A stretch of DNA of 64,000 bases from positions 1 to 64,000 of the forward strand of contig JBBSBI010000002.1 of the NCBI GenBank assembly GCA_038251425.1, written 5' to 3'. A program made the position numbers and the translations under genes. Below, one piece after another: positions 17,585 through 25,281 of this stretch. The notes under the pieces are model-generated. The model had not been told where the DNA came from, made no database searches, and saw only the letters and a program-made list of their open reading frames with translations. The first letter of the stretch is position 1. Each line of letters starts with the position of its first letter. Source of the stretch: JBBRRP01 sp038251425. GTDB taxonomy: Bacteria; Myxococcota_A; Polyangia; Polyangiales; Polyangiaceae.

Positions 17585-18619
17585 CTAGCCGATCGTGACA
17601 TCCTTGAGCAGCTCAATGTGGTCCAGCGCTTTTCCACTCCCTAGCACCACGGCGCTGACTGGATCATCACACACCATCACCGGAAGGCCCGTTTCTTCGC
17701 GCAACAGCACGTCGAGGTTCTTCAGAAGAGCTCCGCCACCGGTGAGCACCACGCCCTTATCAACGATATCGGCGGCAAGCTCAGGGGGCGTCCGCTCAAG
17801 CGCCAGTAAAACAGCCTCAACGATGGCGTTCAACGGTTCGGAAAGGGCCTCTCGGATCTCATCGGAATTGATCACGACGGTCTTTGGGACACCCGCCACC
17901 ATATCGCGCCCTTTAACCTCCATCGTCATCTGCTGTTCGAGAGTGTACGCGTTGCCGATGGTGATCTTAATTCGCTCGGCCGTTTGTTCGCCAATCGCCA
18001 AATTGTATTTGCGTTTCATGTAAGCAACGATGGCCTCATCCATCTTGTCGCCTCCCACACGCACGCTTTGCGAGTAAACAATTCCGGCAAGCGAGATCAC
18101 CGCGACTTCGGTGGTGCCACCGCCAATGTCGACGACCATGTTTCCGCTGGGCTCGGTGATGGGCAGACCAGCGCCGATGGCCGCAGCCATCGGCTCCTCG
18201 ATCAAATAGACTTCCCTGGCCCCGGCGCTCTCGGCACTCTCTTTGACAGCGCGCTTTTCAACTTCAGTAATGCCGAACGGCACACAAATAATAATCCGAG
18301 GCTTGACCAGCGTCCGACGGTTGTGAGCGCGCTTGATGAAGTAGCGGAGCATTGCCTCAGTGATCTCAAAATCGGCGATCACCCCGTCGCGTAGCGGACG
18401 AATGGCCTGGATGTTGCCCGGGGTCCGCCCCAACATTTCCTTGGCCTCACGCCCAACGGCTAAAACGCGCTTCTCGCCCCGGGCGTCGCGCTGCACCGCG
18501 ACCACAGAGGGTTCGCAGCTCACAATGCCCTTTCCCTTGACGTAAATCAGCGTTGTGGCGGTTCCGAGGTCGATCGCCATATCGTTGGAAAAGAGGCCGT
18601 ATAGCCAATCGAAGATCAT
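17585..18619 (-). CDS. mreB: Actin-like rod shape-determining protein MreB
   Basis: The product is 344 residues, the usual MreB length. It has the N-terminal amphipathic MIFDWLYGLFSNDM, phosphate-1 DLGTATTLIYVKGKG, the MreB motif PRIIICVPFGITEVEKRAV, phosphate-2 VVDIGGGTTEVAVISLAGI and adenosine-binding VVLTGGGALLKNLD. MreB polymerises on the inner face of the membrane and guides lateral wall synthesis. It is the first gene of the mre operon; 43 bases separate it from mreC. The promoter should lie in 18620-18842, where no strong consensus was seen. Confidence 0.98.
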   Translation of the reverse strand: MIFDWLYGLFSNDMAIDLGTATTLIYVKGKGIVSCEPSVVAVQRDARGEKRVLAVGREAKEMLGRTPGNIQAIRPLRDGVIADFEITEAMLRYFIKRAHNRRTLVKPRIIICVPFGITEVEKRAVKESAESAGAREVYLIEEPMAAAIGAGLPITEPSGNMVVDIGGGTTEVAVISLAGIVYSQSVRVGGDKMDEAIVAYMKRKYNLAIGEQTAERIKITIGNAYTLEQQMTMEVKGRDMVAGVPKTVVINSDEIREALSEPLNAIVEAVLLALERTPPELAADIVDKGVVLTGGGALLKNLDVLLREETGLPVMVCDDPVSAVVLGSGKALDHIELLKDVTIG

Positions 18620-18842
18620 CGGTAACGTTTCACTTCAAGCCCAGCGGAACGAAGAGGAAATCAACGAAACCGTGGATCTAGGGTCGTTTTGCCCGTGCAA
18701 TCGGCTCAGGTGGTAGCACGGGGAGCAAACGAAGCGCAATCAGCCCGGGCAAACTTCCCCCGGAGAGCACACTTGAGTCAAGCATTTGATTTTATTGGAT
18801 AATTCATGTTGGGCCCGCGATCTGCGAGCCGCGTGCTTGAAC

Positions 18843-19790
18843 TCAGTCGTCACTCCAGTCGTCGGAATCGAGACCGGTTCGCCAATTGTTACCCCCACCC
18901 CTGCGACGATCGTCCGGAGCGGCCACCTGCTTCTTCTTGACCGCCTCGGGCTTTTTCTTTTTTCCCTCGCGGCGTCCCTCGAAATCTCGATTATCGAATG
19001 AGCTCCGTTGCTGAGGCGCGGGTGCGCCAAAATCGGCACCCATTCCTGAAGGCCGTCGATCCATTGATGGCCGCTCAAAGCCACCACCTGGTGGGCCGCC
19101 TGGCCTCGGTGCAAAGCCACCACCTGCGGGCCGCTCTGGACGCTCGCCTCGGGCGTGAGCGGCATTGATGATCAGACGCCGACCTCCCACTTCCAAATTG
19201 CGAAGCAGATTTAACGCTTCGTTAACGGCTTCGGGAGATGTCAGCGAAACAAACGCAAAACCACGTGCGCGACCGTCTGGGCCCGTGGGCATGTGAACAC
19301 GCACCACCTGATTCACACCACGCTCTTTGAGCAACGCTTCTAGCCCGGGGCGATCCGCATCATACGGGAGATTCCCCACGTAAATTGAGCGATCATCGCC
19401 TGCGCCCCCTGGCGCTCCGCCACCGCCGGTAGCTGCACCCGGAACCGGAGCCCCGGCACCACCTGGTGTGTACGGGCGCTGCTCGGGCCTCGGACGGGTG
19501 TCTCCAACCTCCCCCGGAGCACGCCGCGAATCAGATGAGAAAACTCTTACGGAGATCGAACGCCCTGAGTGCATCGATCCGTCAAGTGTTTCTCGCGCAC
19601 GGGTTGCTTCCTCGGCAGAAGAGAGCGTCACAAAGCCAAAGCCTCGTGGCCGGCCAGTCGCGCGATCACGCGGAACGCTGACCTGCACGACGGCACCACC
19701 TGTGGCTTCAAAGACTTGGCGAAGAGCGTCTTCGTCGACTGAGTCCGGCAAACCCGCCACGAAGAGTTTTCGCGCGTCGTCCGTCGCCAT
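18843..19790 (-). CDS. Two-RRM RNA-binding protein with Gly/Pro-rich linkers
   Basis: The product is 315 residues. RRM1 (about 7-85) has RNP2 KLFVAGLP and RNP1 RPRGFGFVTL. A Gly/Pro/Ala-rich linker follows (about 90-133). RRM2 (about 134-210) has RNP2 SIYVGNLP and RNP1 RARGFAFVSL. The C-terminal 100 residues are Gly/Pro/Arg-rich, then lysine-rich (KKKKPEAVKKKQ), ending RTGLDSDDWSDD. Most bacterial RRM proteins have one RRM and about 100 residues; this hnRNP-like architecture is unusual. It likely binds single-stranded RNA in the cytoplasm. AAAGGTAAC lies upstream of ATG 19790. It is divergent from the lipid kinase gene and stands alone. Confidence 0.92.
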   Translation of the reverse strand: MATDDARKLFVAGLPDSVDEDALRQVFEATGGAVVQVSVPRDRATGRPRGFGFVTLSSAEEATRARETLDGSMHSGRSISVRVFSSDSRRAPGEVGDTRPRPEQRPYTPGGAGAPVPGAATGGGGAPGGAGDDRSIYVGNLPYDADRPGLEALLKERGVNQVVRVHMPTGPDGRARGFAFVSLTSPEAVNEALNLLRNLEVGGRRLIINAAHARGERPERPAGGGFAPRPGGPPGGGFERPSMDRRPSGMGADFGAPAPQQRSSFDNRDFEGRREGKKKKPEAVKKKQVAAPDDRRRGGGNNWRTGLDSDDWSDD

Positions 19791-19953
19791 ATGCTGTTAC
19801 CTTTATTTTCCTGTGTGTGAAGGTTGTTAGTGGAAAGCCCAATGCTCGCTCGCAGACGATAACCCCGCTACGATTCGCGGTTCAAGGGCCCTGGAAGGGG
19901 AGCAACTAAGTTAGTCATCGCTTCCCCGGGGGCCGCTGTCGAGTCACCTGAAA

Positions 19954-20868
19954 ATGAAAACCCAAATAATCCTAAACCCAAAGGCTGGAAGTGGTCGCTC
20001 CCTCACCGCCCTCGGTCGCCTAAAAGCGGCGCTGGACGCACAAGGAAGCGCCTACACCGTAACACCCACGACCGGCCCGAAGGACGCGACGCGGCTCGCG
20101 CGCGAGGCCCGAATGGGCGGGGTCGAGTGCCTCGCGGTGATTGGGGGCGACGGCACGGTCAACGAGGTCGTGCAGGGTTACTTGGAAAATGGCGGTGTGG
20201 CGATAGGTCCGAAGCTTGCCGTGGTTCCCGCTGGAACCGGTGGCGATTTTCGAAAGACGTTCGGATTTTCGGATTCGCCGGAAGATGCGGCGCGCCGGCT
20301 GTTCGCAGGCAACGTTCAGAAGGTGGACGTCGGACTTGCGGTGGTCGACTCCCAGCCTGCCAACATCGCCTTCATCAATATTTTGAGCTTTGGGATCAGC
20401 GGACACACTGACGAATTGGTCAATCAGGGGCCGAAGTGGTTAGGTGGAAAGGCTGCGTTCTTACTCGGAACCCTGCAAGCGATGGCGACCTATCGCAACG
20501 CCCCCGTGCGTCTCAAGGTAGATGGGAAGGTCGTTCATGAAGGTCCCATATTTACCGTGGCTCTAGCCAACGGCCAGTATTTTGGGGGTGGGATGCAGAT
20601 CGCCCCAGCGGCGGATCCGAGCGATGGCTTGCTGGATATTGTGGTGCTGGGGAATCTGGGGCTTGCCGAGAGCTTGGCACTTTCCCGCCACATCTACCGA
20701 GGTACGCACATCGAGCGCGGGAAAGTTTCGGTCTTTCGAGGAACGCGCGTAGAGGCTGAAGCGCTGCGGAGTGGGGAATCGGTCTTGATTGATTCTGACG
20801 GCGAACTGCCTGGCAAGCTGCCGCTCAAGGCGTGGCTGGCACCGTCGGCAATTGAGGTTCTGGTTTAG
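19954..20868 (+). CDS. Diacylglycerol kinase-family lipid kinase (YegS/DgkB type)
   Basis: The product is 304 residues. The N-terminus has the ILNPKAGSGRS nucleotide-binding motif, then GGDGTVNEVVQGYL and VPAGTGGDFRK, all signatures of the DAGK catalytic domain. The C-terminal lobe has LANGQYFGGGMQIAP and LLDIVVLG. Enzymes of this family phosphorylate diacylglycerol or related lipids from ATP. The sequence cannot separate diacylglycerol from sphingosine/ceramide substrates; sphingolipids are common in some myxobacteria. ATG 19954. The 3' end overlaps the convergent lipoprotein gene by 44 bases. Confidence 0.93.
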   Translation: MKTQIILNPKAGSGRSLTALGRLKAALDAQGSAYTVTPTTGPKDATRLAREARMGGVECLAVIGGDGTVNEVVQGYLENGGVAIGPKLAVVPAGTGGDFRKTFGFSDSPEDAARRLFAGNVQKVDVGLAVVDSQPANIAFINILSFGISGHTDELVNQGPKWLGGKAAFLLGTLQAMATYRNAPVRLKVDGKVVHEGPIFTVALANGQYFGGGMQIAPAADPSDGLLDIVVLGNLGLAESLALSRHIYRGTHIERGKVSVFRGTRVEAEALRSGESVLIDSDGELPGKLPLKAWLAPSAIEVLV

Positions 20869-21892
20869 AGGGCGAGGTCGCATCGCGCTGTGGTTCACTG
20901 CCGGCGGCAGAAACCACGATTCTGTCGTCTTCCTCGCTGCCCTCGGCGGGCACCATACTCAGCTTCACTCCAGAGCAGACGCGCACCAGGACCTCTGGGC
21001 TCTCAATGGGCCGGCCGCAGCTTTCCACGGGCATTCTGGGCTCCACGAGCAATTCGACGAGCGAAATAACGCGCGCAAGAGCTTCGATCCGGGCCTGCCC
21101 CTGCCCGCTCTCGACGGGTTGGAGCGACAACGCTTCGGACAGACGACTGAACAGCAGAGGGCCACCTAGCTCGACCACCGCCACACCATCAGAGGCGAGC
21201 CTGAGCGCGATCGAGAAGGGTGCTTTGCGCACGGCTTGCTGCCGATTTTCTGGGATGGAAAATCTAAACTCCAAACGCTCAGAGCAACGCTCTCGACTGC
21301 AAAGAGCATTAGAGAGTGATCGTCGAAAGATGGTCTTGAATTTGGATGGCAATTCGCCAGGGCTGATGTCAAACGACTTGAGGCTGAGCATTCGCTCTAC
21401 CAAGCTTGAGAATTCACGCACGAAGCGTTTTCGGTCGTCGCTTGCTTTCGCGAGCTCCGCTAGAAGCGCGCTGTCACGTTGGGCACGCTGCTTCGACTTC
21501 TTCGCCTCTGCTCGCTCTTCGCTGAGGAGCTCCCCGATCCGCAGCTGAGCTTCCGCGCGATGGGGGCCGTCGGGCAGCACGCCGAGGTAATTTGAAATTC
21601 CTTGGAGGCTCGCTCGCGATTGCGCGAAAAACTGCCGTTCTCTCGAATAAAACCAGGCTTCTGTCACCGCCCGTGAAGGCCCCGCATAGCCTGCCTTCAG
21701 GTAAGCCCAAGCTGCGCGCAGGCGTGCTTCTGGGGCCTTGGCGATCCGCGATTGGCGGTAAAGTTCGTATTCGCCCATACCGCGCGTTGCCTGTTGGAAG
21801 GGCGTGCAAGCCGGTTGCGCCAAAAGCACAAGCAGAACCAACAGCCCCTGGCTTCTGCTTGGGCCACGCCGACTGGCAGCAGGCGTCGTCAT
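20825..21892 (-). CDS. Hypothetical lipoprotein
   Basis: From ATG 21892 the product is about 355 residues with a lipoprotein signal (GLLVLLVLLAQPAC, lipobox AQPAC). The mature part starts with a helical TPR-like region (GEYELYRQSRIAKAPEARLR AAWAYLKAG, split here), then a charged helix (EERAEAKKSKQRAQRD) and a mixed domain with GGPLLFSRLSEALSLQPVE. The function is unknown; the lipobox suggests an envelope location. ATG 21892 is preferred over ATG 21913 because it overlaps the upstream stop (ATGA at 21889-21892). It ends a coupled three-gene run starting at 22886. Confidence 0.75.
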   Translation of the reverse strand: MTTPAASRRGPSRSQGLLVLLVLLAQPACTPFQQATRGMGEYELYRQSRIAKAPEARLRAAWAYLKAGYAGPSRAVTEAWFYSRERQFFAQSRASLQGISNYLGVLPDGPHRAEAQLRIGELLSEERAEAKKSKQRAQRDSALLAELAKASDDRKRFVREFSSLVERMLSLKSFDISPGELPSKFKTIFRRSLSNALCSRERCSERLEFRFSIPENRQQAVRKAPFSIALRLASDGVAVVELGGPLLFSRLSEALSLQPVESGQGQARIEALARVISLVELLVEPRMPVESCGRPIESPEVLVRVCSGVKLSMVPAEGSEEDDRIVVSAAGSEPQRDATSPSKPEPQLPTVPATP

Positions 21893-22269
21893 TGGGCGGG
21901 GCAAAAATTGCATTCGGTGGGAACCTCGGGGAGCACCTCGCGCACATAGCGAGCATAGCTCTCACAACTGGCCACTTCGAGCGCGTGCAGGCACACCTGT
22001 GCGTCATGGACGAGTGGGACACAACCGACCGGAAATGTTTGAGCACTGTTGCCCGCAGCGCAAGCACGCAAACATGCCTCGGTCCTCAACCTACAGCTGC
22101 TGCACTGGGCGCAATCGATCGCGTCTTTTTTGCTAAAAAACCGCCCTGCATCCAGCGACGTGGGCGTTTGCCCGCAGCTGCCGATATCACCTGGTGTCGG
22201 TGCTGTACAGAACAGCACGAGGAAGCTGAGAGCCAGCAGCCGGCCACGATTGGGCTGGTGGGGACTCAT
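21889..22269 (-). CDS. Secreted Cys-rich hypothetical protein
   Basis: From ATG 22269 the product is 126 residues. A signal peptide (RLLALSFLVLFCTAPTPG) precedes a mature chain with about twelve cysteines, including CAQCSSCRLRTEACLRACAAG and the end CNFCPAQ. The even spacing suggests several disulfides in the periplasm or outside the cell, or metal binding. No family was recognised. ATG 22269 overlaps the upstream gene's stop (ATGA at 22266-22269), and its own stop overlaps the next gene, so the three genes are translationally coupled. Confidence 0.72.
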   Translation of the reverse strand: MSPHQPNRGRLLALSFLVLFCTAPTPGDIGSCGQTPTSLDAGRFFSKKDAIDCAQCSSCRLRTEACLRACAAGNSAQTFPVGCVPLVHDAQVCLHALEVASCESYARYVREVLPEVPTECNFCPAQ

Positions 22270-22886
22270 GGCAACACCTCGTAGTCGAACCAGAGCCCGG
22301 CCTGACACGCCAGCACCCCCACCGCGGTTGCCGACCGCTCGAACGTGGCGGCACCGAAGAAATGGCTGTAGCTCGCTTCGGCGCTCAGGCCCCAGCTCGA
22401 CTGGACCAAAAACAACCCACCGGCCCCGATTTCACCGCCGAAATTCGCATCAGGCCGCAGCACCACCGGCACGCCCACCCGACCAAAAAGCATCTTGCCG
22501 CCACGAAATCGATAAAGCCCGAGGTAGCTCGGAGTGACGACTTCCTGGGAGACACCGCTTGCCGCGACCGACAAGCGCACCACCCCACCCTGCTGAAGCC
22601 CATCAGGATCTCCGAGCAGCCCCCCTAAACCCAAATCAAAATAGGGCGCACTGATGGCCAAGGTTTTGGAACTCCCAAGCGGTGTCGACAGGCGATATGG
22701 ATTATTGAGGCGCAGGCCACGTCCGAAGCTTAACGTCGAAATCCAATGCCAATAGGCATCCGCACGAGCCGAAACGGTCGACCGCCCCTCCGAGACGCCG
22801 CCGCTGATTTCAGACGCCGCCCGAGCGCCAGTTCCGTACACGAAACAGAAGGCGAAAATGCTCAAAGCCACTCGCGGTCGGTGCAC
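22266..22886 (-). CDS. Secreted beta-strand-rich envelope protein (outer-membrane barrel-like)
   Basis: The product is 206 residues with a signal peptide (VALSIFAFCFVYGTGARAAS). The mature chain alternates hydrophobic and polar residues with frequent Gly and aromatic residues (YWHWISTLSFGRGLRL, YFDLGLGGLLGD, GLYRFRGGKMLFGRVGV, WGLSAEASYSHFFG), as expected for a small outer-membrane beta barrel. It starts at GTG 22886, one base after the pepP stop, so it probably shares the pepP transcript. Its ligand or role is unknown. Confidence 0.65.
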   Translation of the reverse strand: MHRPRVALSIFAFCFVYGTGARAASEISGGVSEGRSTVSARADAYWHWISTLSFGRGLRLNNPYRLSTPLGSSKTLAISAPYFDLGLGGLLGDPDGLQQGGVVRLSVAASGVSQEVVTPSYLGLYRFRGGKMLFGRVGVPVVLRPDANFGGEIGAGGLFLVQSSWGLSAEASYSHFFGAATFERSATAVGVLACQAGLWFDYEVLP

Positions 22887-22887
22887 G

Positions 22888-24219
22888 CTAACCCCTGCAG
22901 GCTTGCTCGATACCTTCGACGGTTTTCGGGATGGCTTGACTCAGTACCCGACAGCCCTCTGCCGTGATCAAGACGTCGTCCTCGATCCGGATCCCAATCC
23001 CGCGATAGCGCTCCGGCACCTTCGCGTAGATTTCTCTATATTTCTCGGGCACGAGGCCCACCTCCGCAGCCACGTAAACACCAGGCTCGACGGTGATCAC
23101 CATATCGGGCGCCATGCGCCGCGCTTCGCCAGCCAACGAATAGGCCCCCACATCATGCACGTCCATTCCAAGGTAGTGACTCGTCTTGTGCATGAAGAAC
23201 GCCTGATACAGCTTATCCTCAATGATTTTCGCAAGCTCACCCTGGAGCAACCCAAGTTCGAGCAGGCCCGCCGCGATCACATTGACCGCCGCGTCATGAA
23301 TTTCGGCCAAGCTCGCCTCCGGCTTGCTGGCTTCAATCGCCGCCAGCTGGGCGCGTAACACGAGCTCATAAAGCTCGCGTTGTGCGGCACTGAAGTGACC
23401 ATTTGCCGGAAATGTGCGCGTGATGTCGGAGGCGTAGTAACCGTACTCTGAACCGGCATCCACCAACACCAGATCGCCGTCGGCCAAGCGACGGTTATTT
23501 TCTCGGTAGTGAAGAATCGTTGAGTTCGGCCCGCTCCCGACGATCGGCGAATAGGCATGACGCTCAGCGCCTCTCTGCCGAAAAACCTGATTGAGCGCGG
23601 CTTCAAGCTCATATTCGAACTTGCCAGGCGCCGCTTCCGCCATCAATGCCGCATGCCCCGCCCGAGTGATCTCGATGGCCTTCTCCATGAGTTCAATCTC
23701 AGCCTGGTCCTTAAACAACCGCATCTCGTGCAAGATCACCGCGCAGTCGACGATTTCAGTGGGATACCCCACCCCGCGGCGTTCCTTTTGCCGAACCCGA
23801 GTGAGGACCCGCAGAACCGTTTGATCGAACTCTGGCTCGACACCTAGGCGATAGTAGATCCGCTCCGTGTTCTCGAGCAGCTCGACGAGCTTCGTTTCCA
23901 GCTCCCCGATCTCCAGGGAAACATCGGCGCCAAACTCGGAACAAGCCCCCTCAAGGCCCGCTCGGCGACCGTCCCAGATCTCCCTCTCGGGGTCTCGTTT
24001 TTGGACAAACAAATAAAACTTGGGCTCTTTACCGCCCTTCAGCACAGCTACCGAATGAGGCTCGACGAAGCCCGAGACGTACTGCAGGTCGGAGCTCTGC
24101 CGGTAATCATGGTCAACATCGTTGTTCCGCACCGCCACCTTGGCCCCGGGCACGATGAGTACCGCGCCACCCAGCTTGTCAAAGATCCGTTCACGGCGAC
24201 TGGCAAACTGTGATTTCAT
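22888..24219 (-). CDS. pepP: Xaa-Pro aminopeptidase (M24 family, aminopeptidase P type)
   Basis: The product is 443 residues, matching E. coli PepP (441). An N-terminal creatinase-type domain with LQYVSGFVEPHSVAVL is followed by the pita-bread fold. The five metal ligands can be placed: two Asp (VLVDAGSEYGYYASDITRTF), His (HKTSHYLGMDVHDVG), Glu (VITVEPGVYV) and Glu (GIRIEDDVLIT). It removes an N-terminal residue preceding proline, using two metal ions (usually Mn), in the cytoplasm. ATG 24219 has a strong GGAGGAAG ribosome-binding site. It leads an operon-like run of envelope genes with no obvious functional link. Confidence 0.94.
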   Translation of the reverse strand: MKSQFASRRERIFDKLGGAVLIVPGAKVAVRNNDVDHDYRQSSDLQYVSGFVEPHSVAVLKGGKEPKFYLFVQKRDPEREIWDGRRAGLEGACSEFGADVSLEIGELETKLVELLENTERIYYRLGVEPEFDQTVLRVLTRVRQKERRGVGYPTEIVDCAVILHEMRLFKDQAEIELMEKAIEITRAGHAALMAEAAPGKFEYELEAALNQVFRQRGAERHAYSPIVGSGPNSTILHYRENNRRLADGDLVLVDAGSEYGYYASDITRTFPANGHFSAAQRELYELVLRAQLAAIEASKPEASLAEIHDAAVNVIAAGLLELGLLQGELAKIIEDKLYQAFFMHKTSHYLGMDVHDVGAYSLAGEARRMAPDMVITVEPGVYVAAEVGLVPEKYREIYAKVPERYRGIGIRIEDDVLITAEGCRVLSQAIPKTVEGIEQACRG

Positions 24220-24271
24220 GGCAGCTTCCTCCCAAGCTAGTACCGGAGAACCCTTCTGTTAATGGCCGGAT

Positions 24272-24808
24272 TTGGACCGCCTCGGGGTCCGGCCAAAAAG
24301 GACGCAAAACACAAGCGGTTTGACTGAGGCACGCGAGCGGGTTAGTTCCCACCACGTGGTCGCCCCGGAAGATTCTATACCCGAGGAACGCGAACGCGAA
24401 CGAATCGTGCCCGAGCTCCTTCGGCGCATGCTGGAGGCCGGCTACGAAAAGCTCAGCGATGGACCGGAAAATTTGAGACAGTTTGTGAGCGATCTCAAGC
24501 TCCCGAAGGAGGCTCTCGCGCTCTTGCTGGCCCAGGTGGAGGATGGCCGCCACGGCCTCTATCGAGCGGTGGCCGGCGAGGTCCGTGAATTCCTCCAACG
24601 CACCACCCTCTCCGAAGAGATCAAACGAGCGATATCTGGGCTCACACTTGAGATCAAAACTGAGATACGAGTGGTGCCGAAGGAATCCTCTCCAGGCAAA
24701 GCCGCCACCCAGGCTGCCAGCTCGGAGGGCTTGAGCGAGAAGGAGCAACCCCTTTCGGGTTCTGGCACCCCCCGCGATTCCGCTCGACCCAAGCCCACCA
24801 CTGAATGA
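24272..24808 (+). CDS. Hypothetical helical protein
   Basis: The frame gives up to 178 residues from TTG 24272; a second TTG near 24319 (LTEARERVSSHH) would give about 162. No ATG is available and no strong ribosome-binding site is seen, so the start is open. The core (about 40-135) is helical and charged (ERIVPELLRRMLEAGYEKL, LRQFVSDLKLPKEALALLLAQ, REFLQRTTLSEEIKRAIS), followed by IKTEIRVVPK and a polar tail. No family was recognised with confidence. It is 13 bases upstream of the next plus-strand gene, so the two may be co-transcribed. Confidence 0.6.
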   Translation: MDRLGVRPKRTQNTSGLTEARERVSSHHVVAPEDSIPEERERERIVPELLRRMLEAGYEKLSDGPENLRQFVSDLKLPKEALALLLAQVEDGRHGLYRAVAGEVREFLQRTTLSEEIKRAISGLTLEIKTEIRVVPKESSPGKAATQAASSEGLSEKEQPLSGSGTPRDSARPKPTTE

Positions 24809-24821
24809 CGGAGAAAAGTTA

Positions 24822-25277
24822 GTGAAATCCTTAGTAGCAGGAAGTGAGATCGATGCCTGGTGTACCAAGTGTCGTTTAGACCTTGGCCATCGCATTGTTG
24901 CACTCATCGAAGCCCGCCCCAAACGCGTCATCTGCTTAACCTGCAGCTCTGAGCATAACTACCGAGCCTCCCAAGCAGATGCCAAGGCCGATTTGGTGTT
25001 GCGCACGCAGCGCTCCGCAACCAGCGGCCCAAAGAAGCCCAAGACGACGAAGGCAAAGACCGCGAGCGACCACATCAAAGACTGGGAATCCAAGATCGCA
25101 GGACAAGCCACCGCGGCGTTCGTTCGCTACACGATCGATCGAACATTTAAGCCTGGGCAAGTGCTGATCCATAAAACGTTCGGCGAAGGTTTTGTCACGG
25201 AAGTTATGGAGTCCGAGAAAATCAACGTTCTGTTCCGAACCGGCCCGAAGACTCTCGTCCACAGCAAGAGCGAATAA
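24822..25277 (+). CDS. Zinc-ribbon protein with C-terminal SH3/Tudor-like domain
   Basis: The product is 151 residues from GTG 24822. The N-terminal part has a four-cysteine ribbon (CTKC near residue 14, CLTC near 40). A Lys/Thr-rich linker follows (GPKKPKTTKAKTA). The C-terminal 45 residues (FKPGQVLIHKTFGEGFVTEV, then INVLFRTGPKTLVH) resemble the small beta-barrel seen at the C-terminus of UvrD/PcrA helicases and in CarD-like RNA polymerase-binding domains. A role at nucleic acid or RNA polymerase is therefore possible but inferred. It ends 4 bases from the convergent TPR-like gene. Confidence 0.72.
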   Translation: MKSLVAGSEIDAWCTKCRLDLGHRIVALIEARPKRVICLTCSSEHNYRASQADAKADLVLRTQRSATSGPKKPKTTKAKTASDHIKDWESKIAGQATAAFVRYTIDRTFKPGQVLIHKTFGEGFVTEVMESEKINVLFRTGPKTLVHSKSE

Positions 25278-25281
25278 AGGT

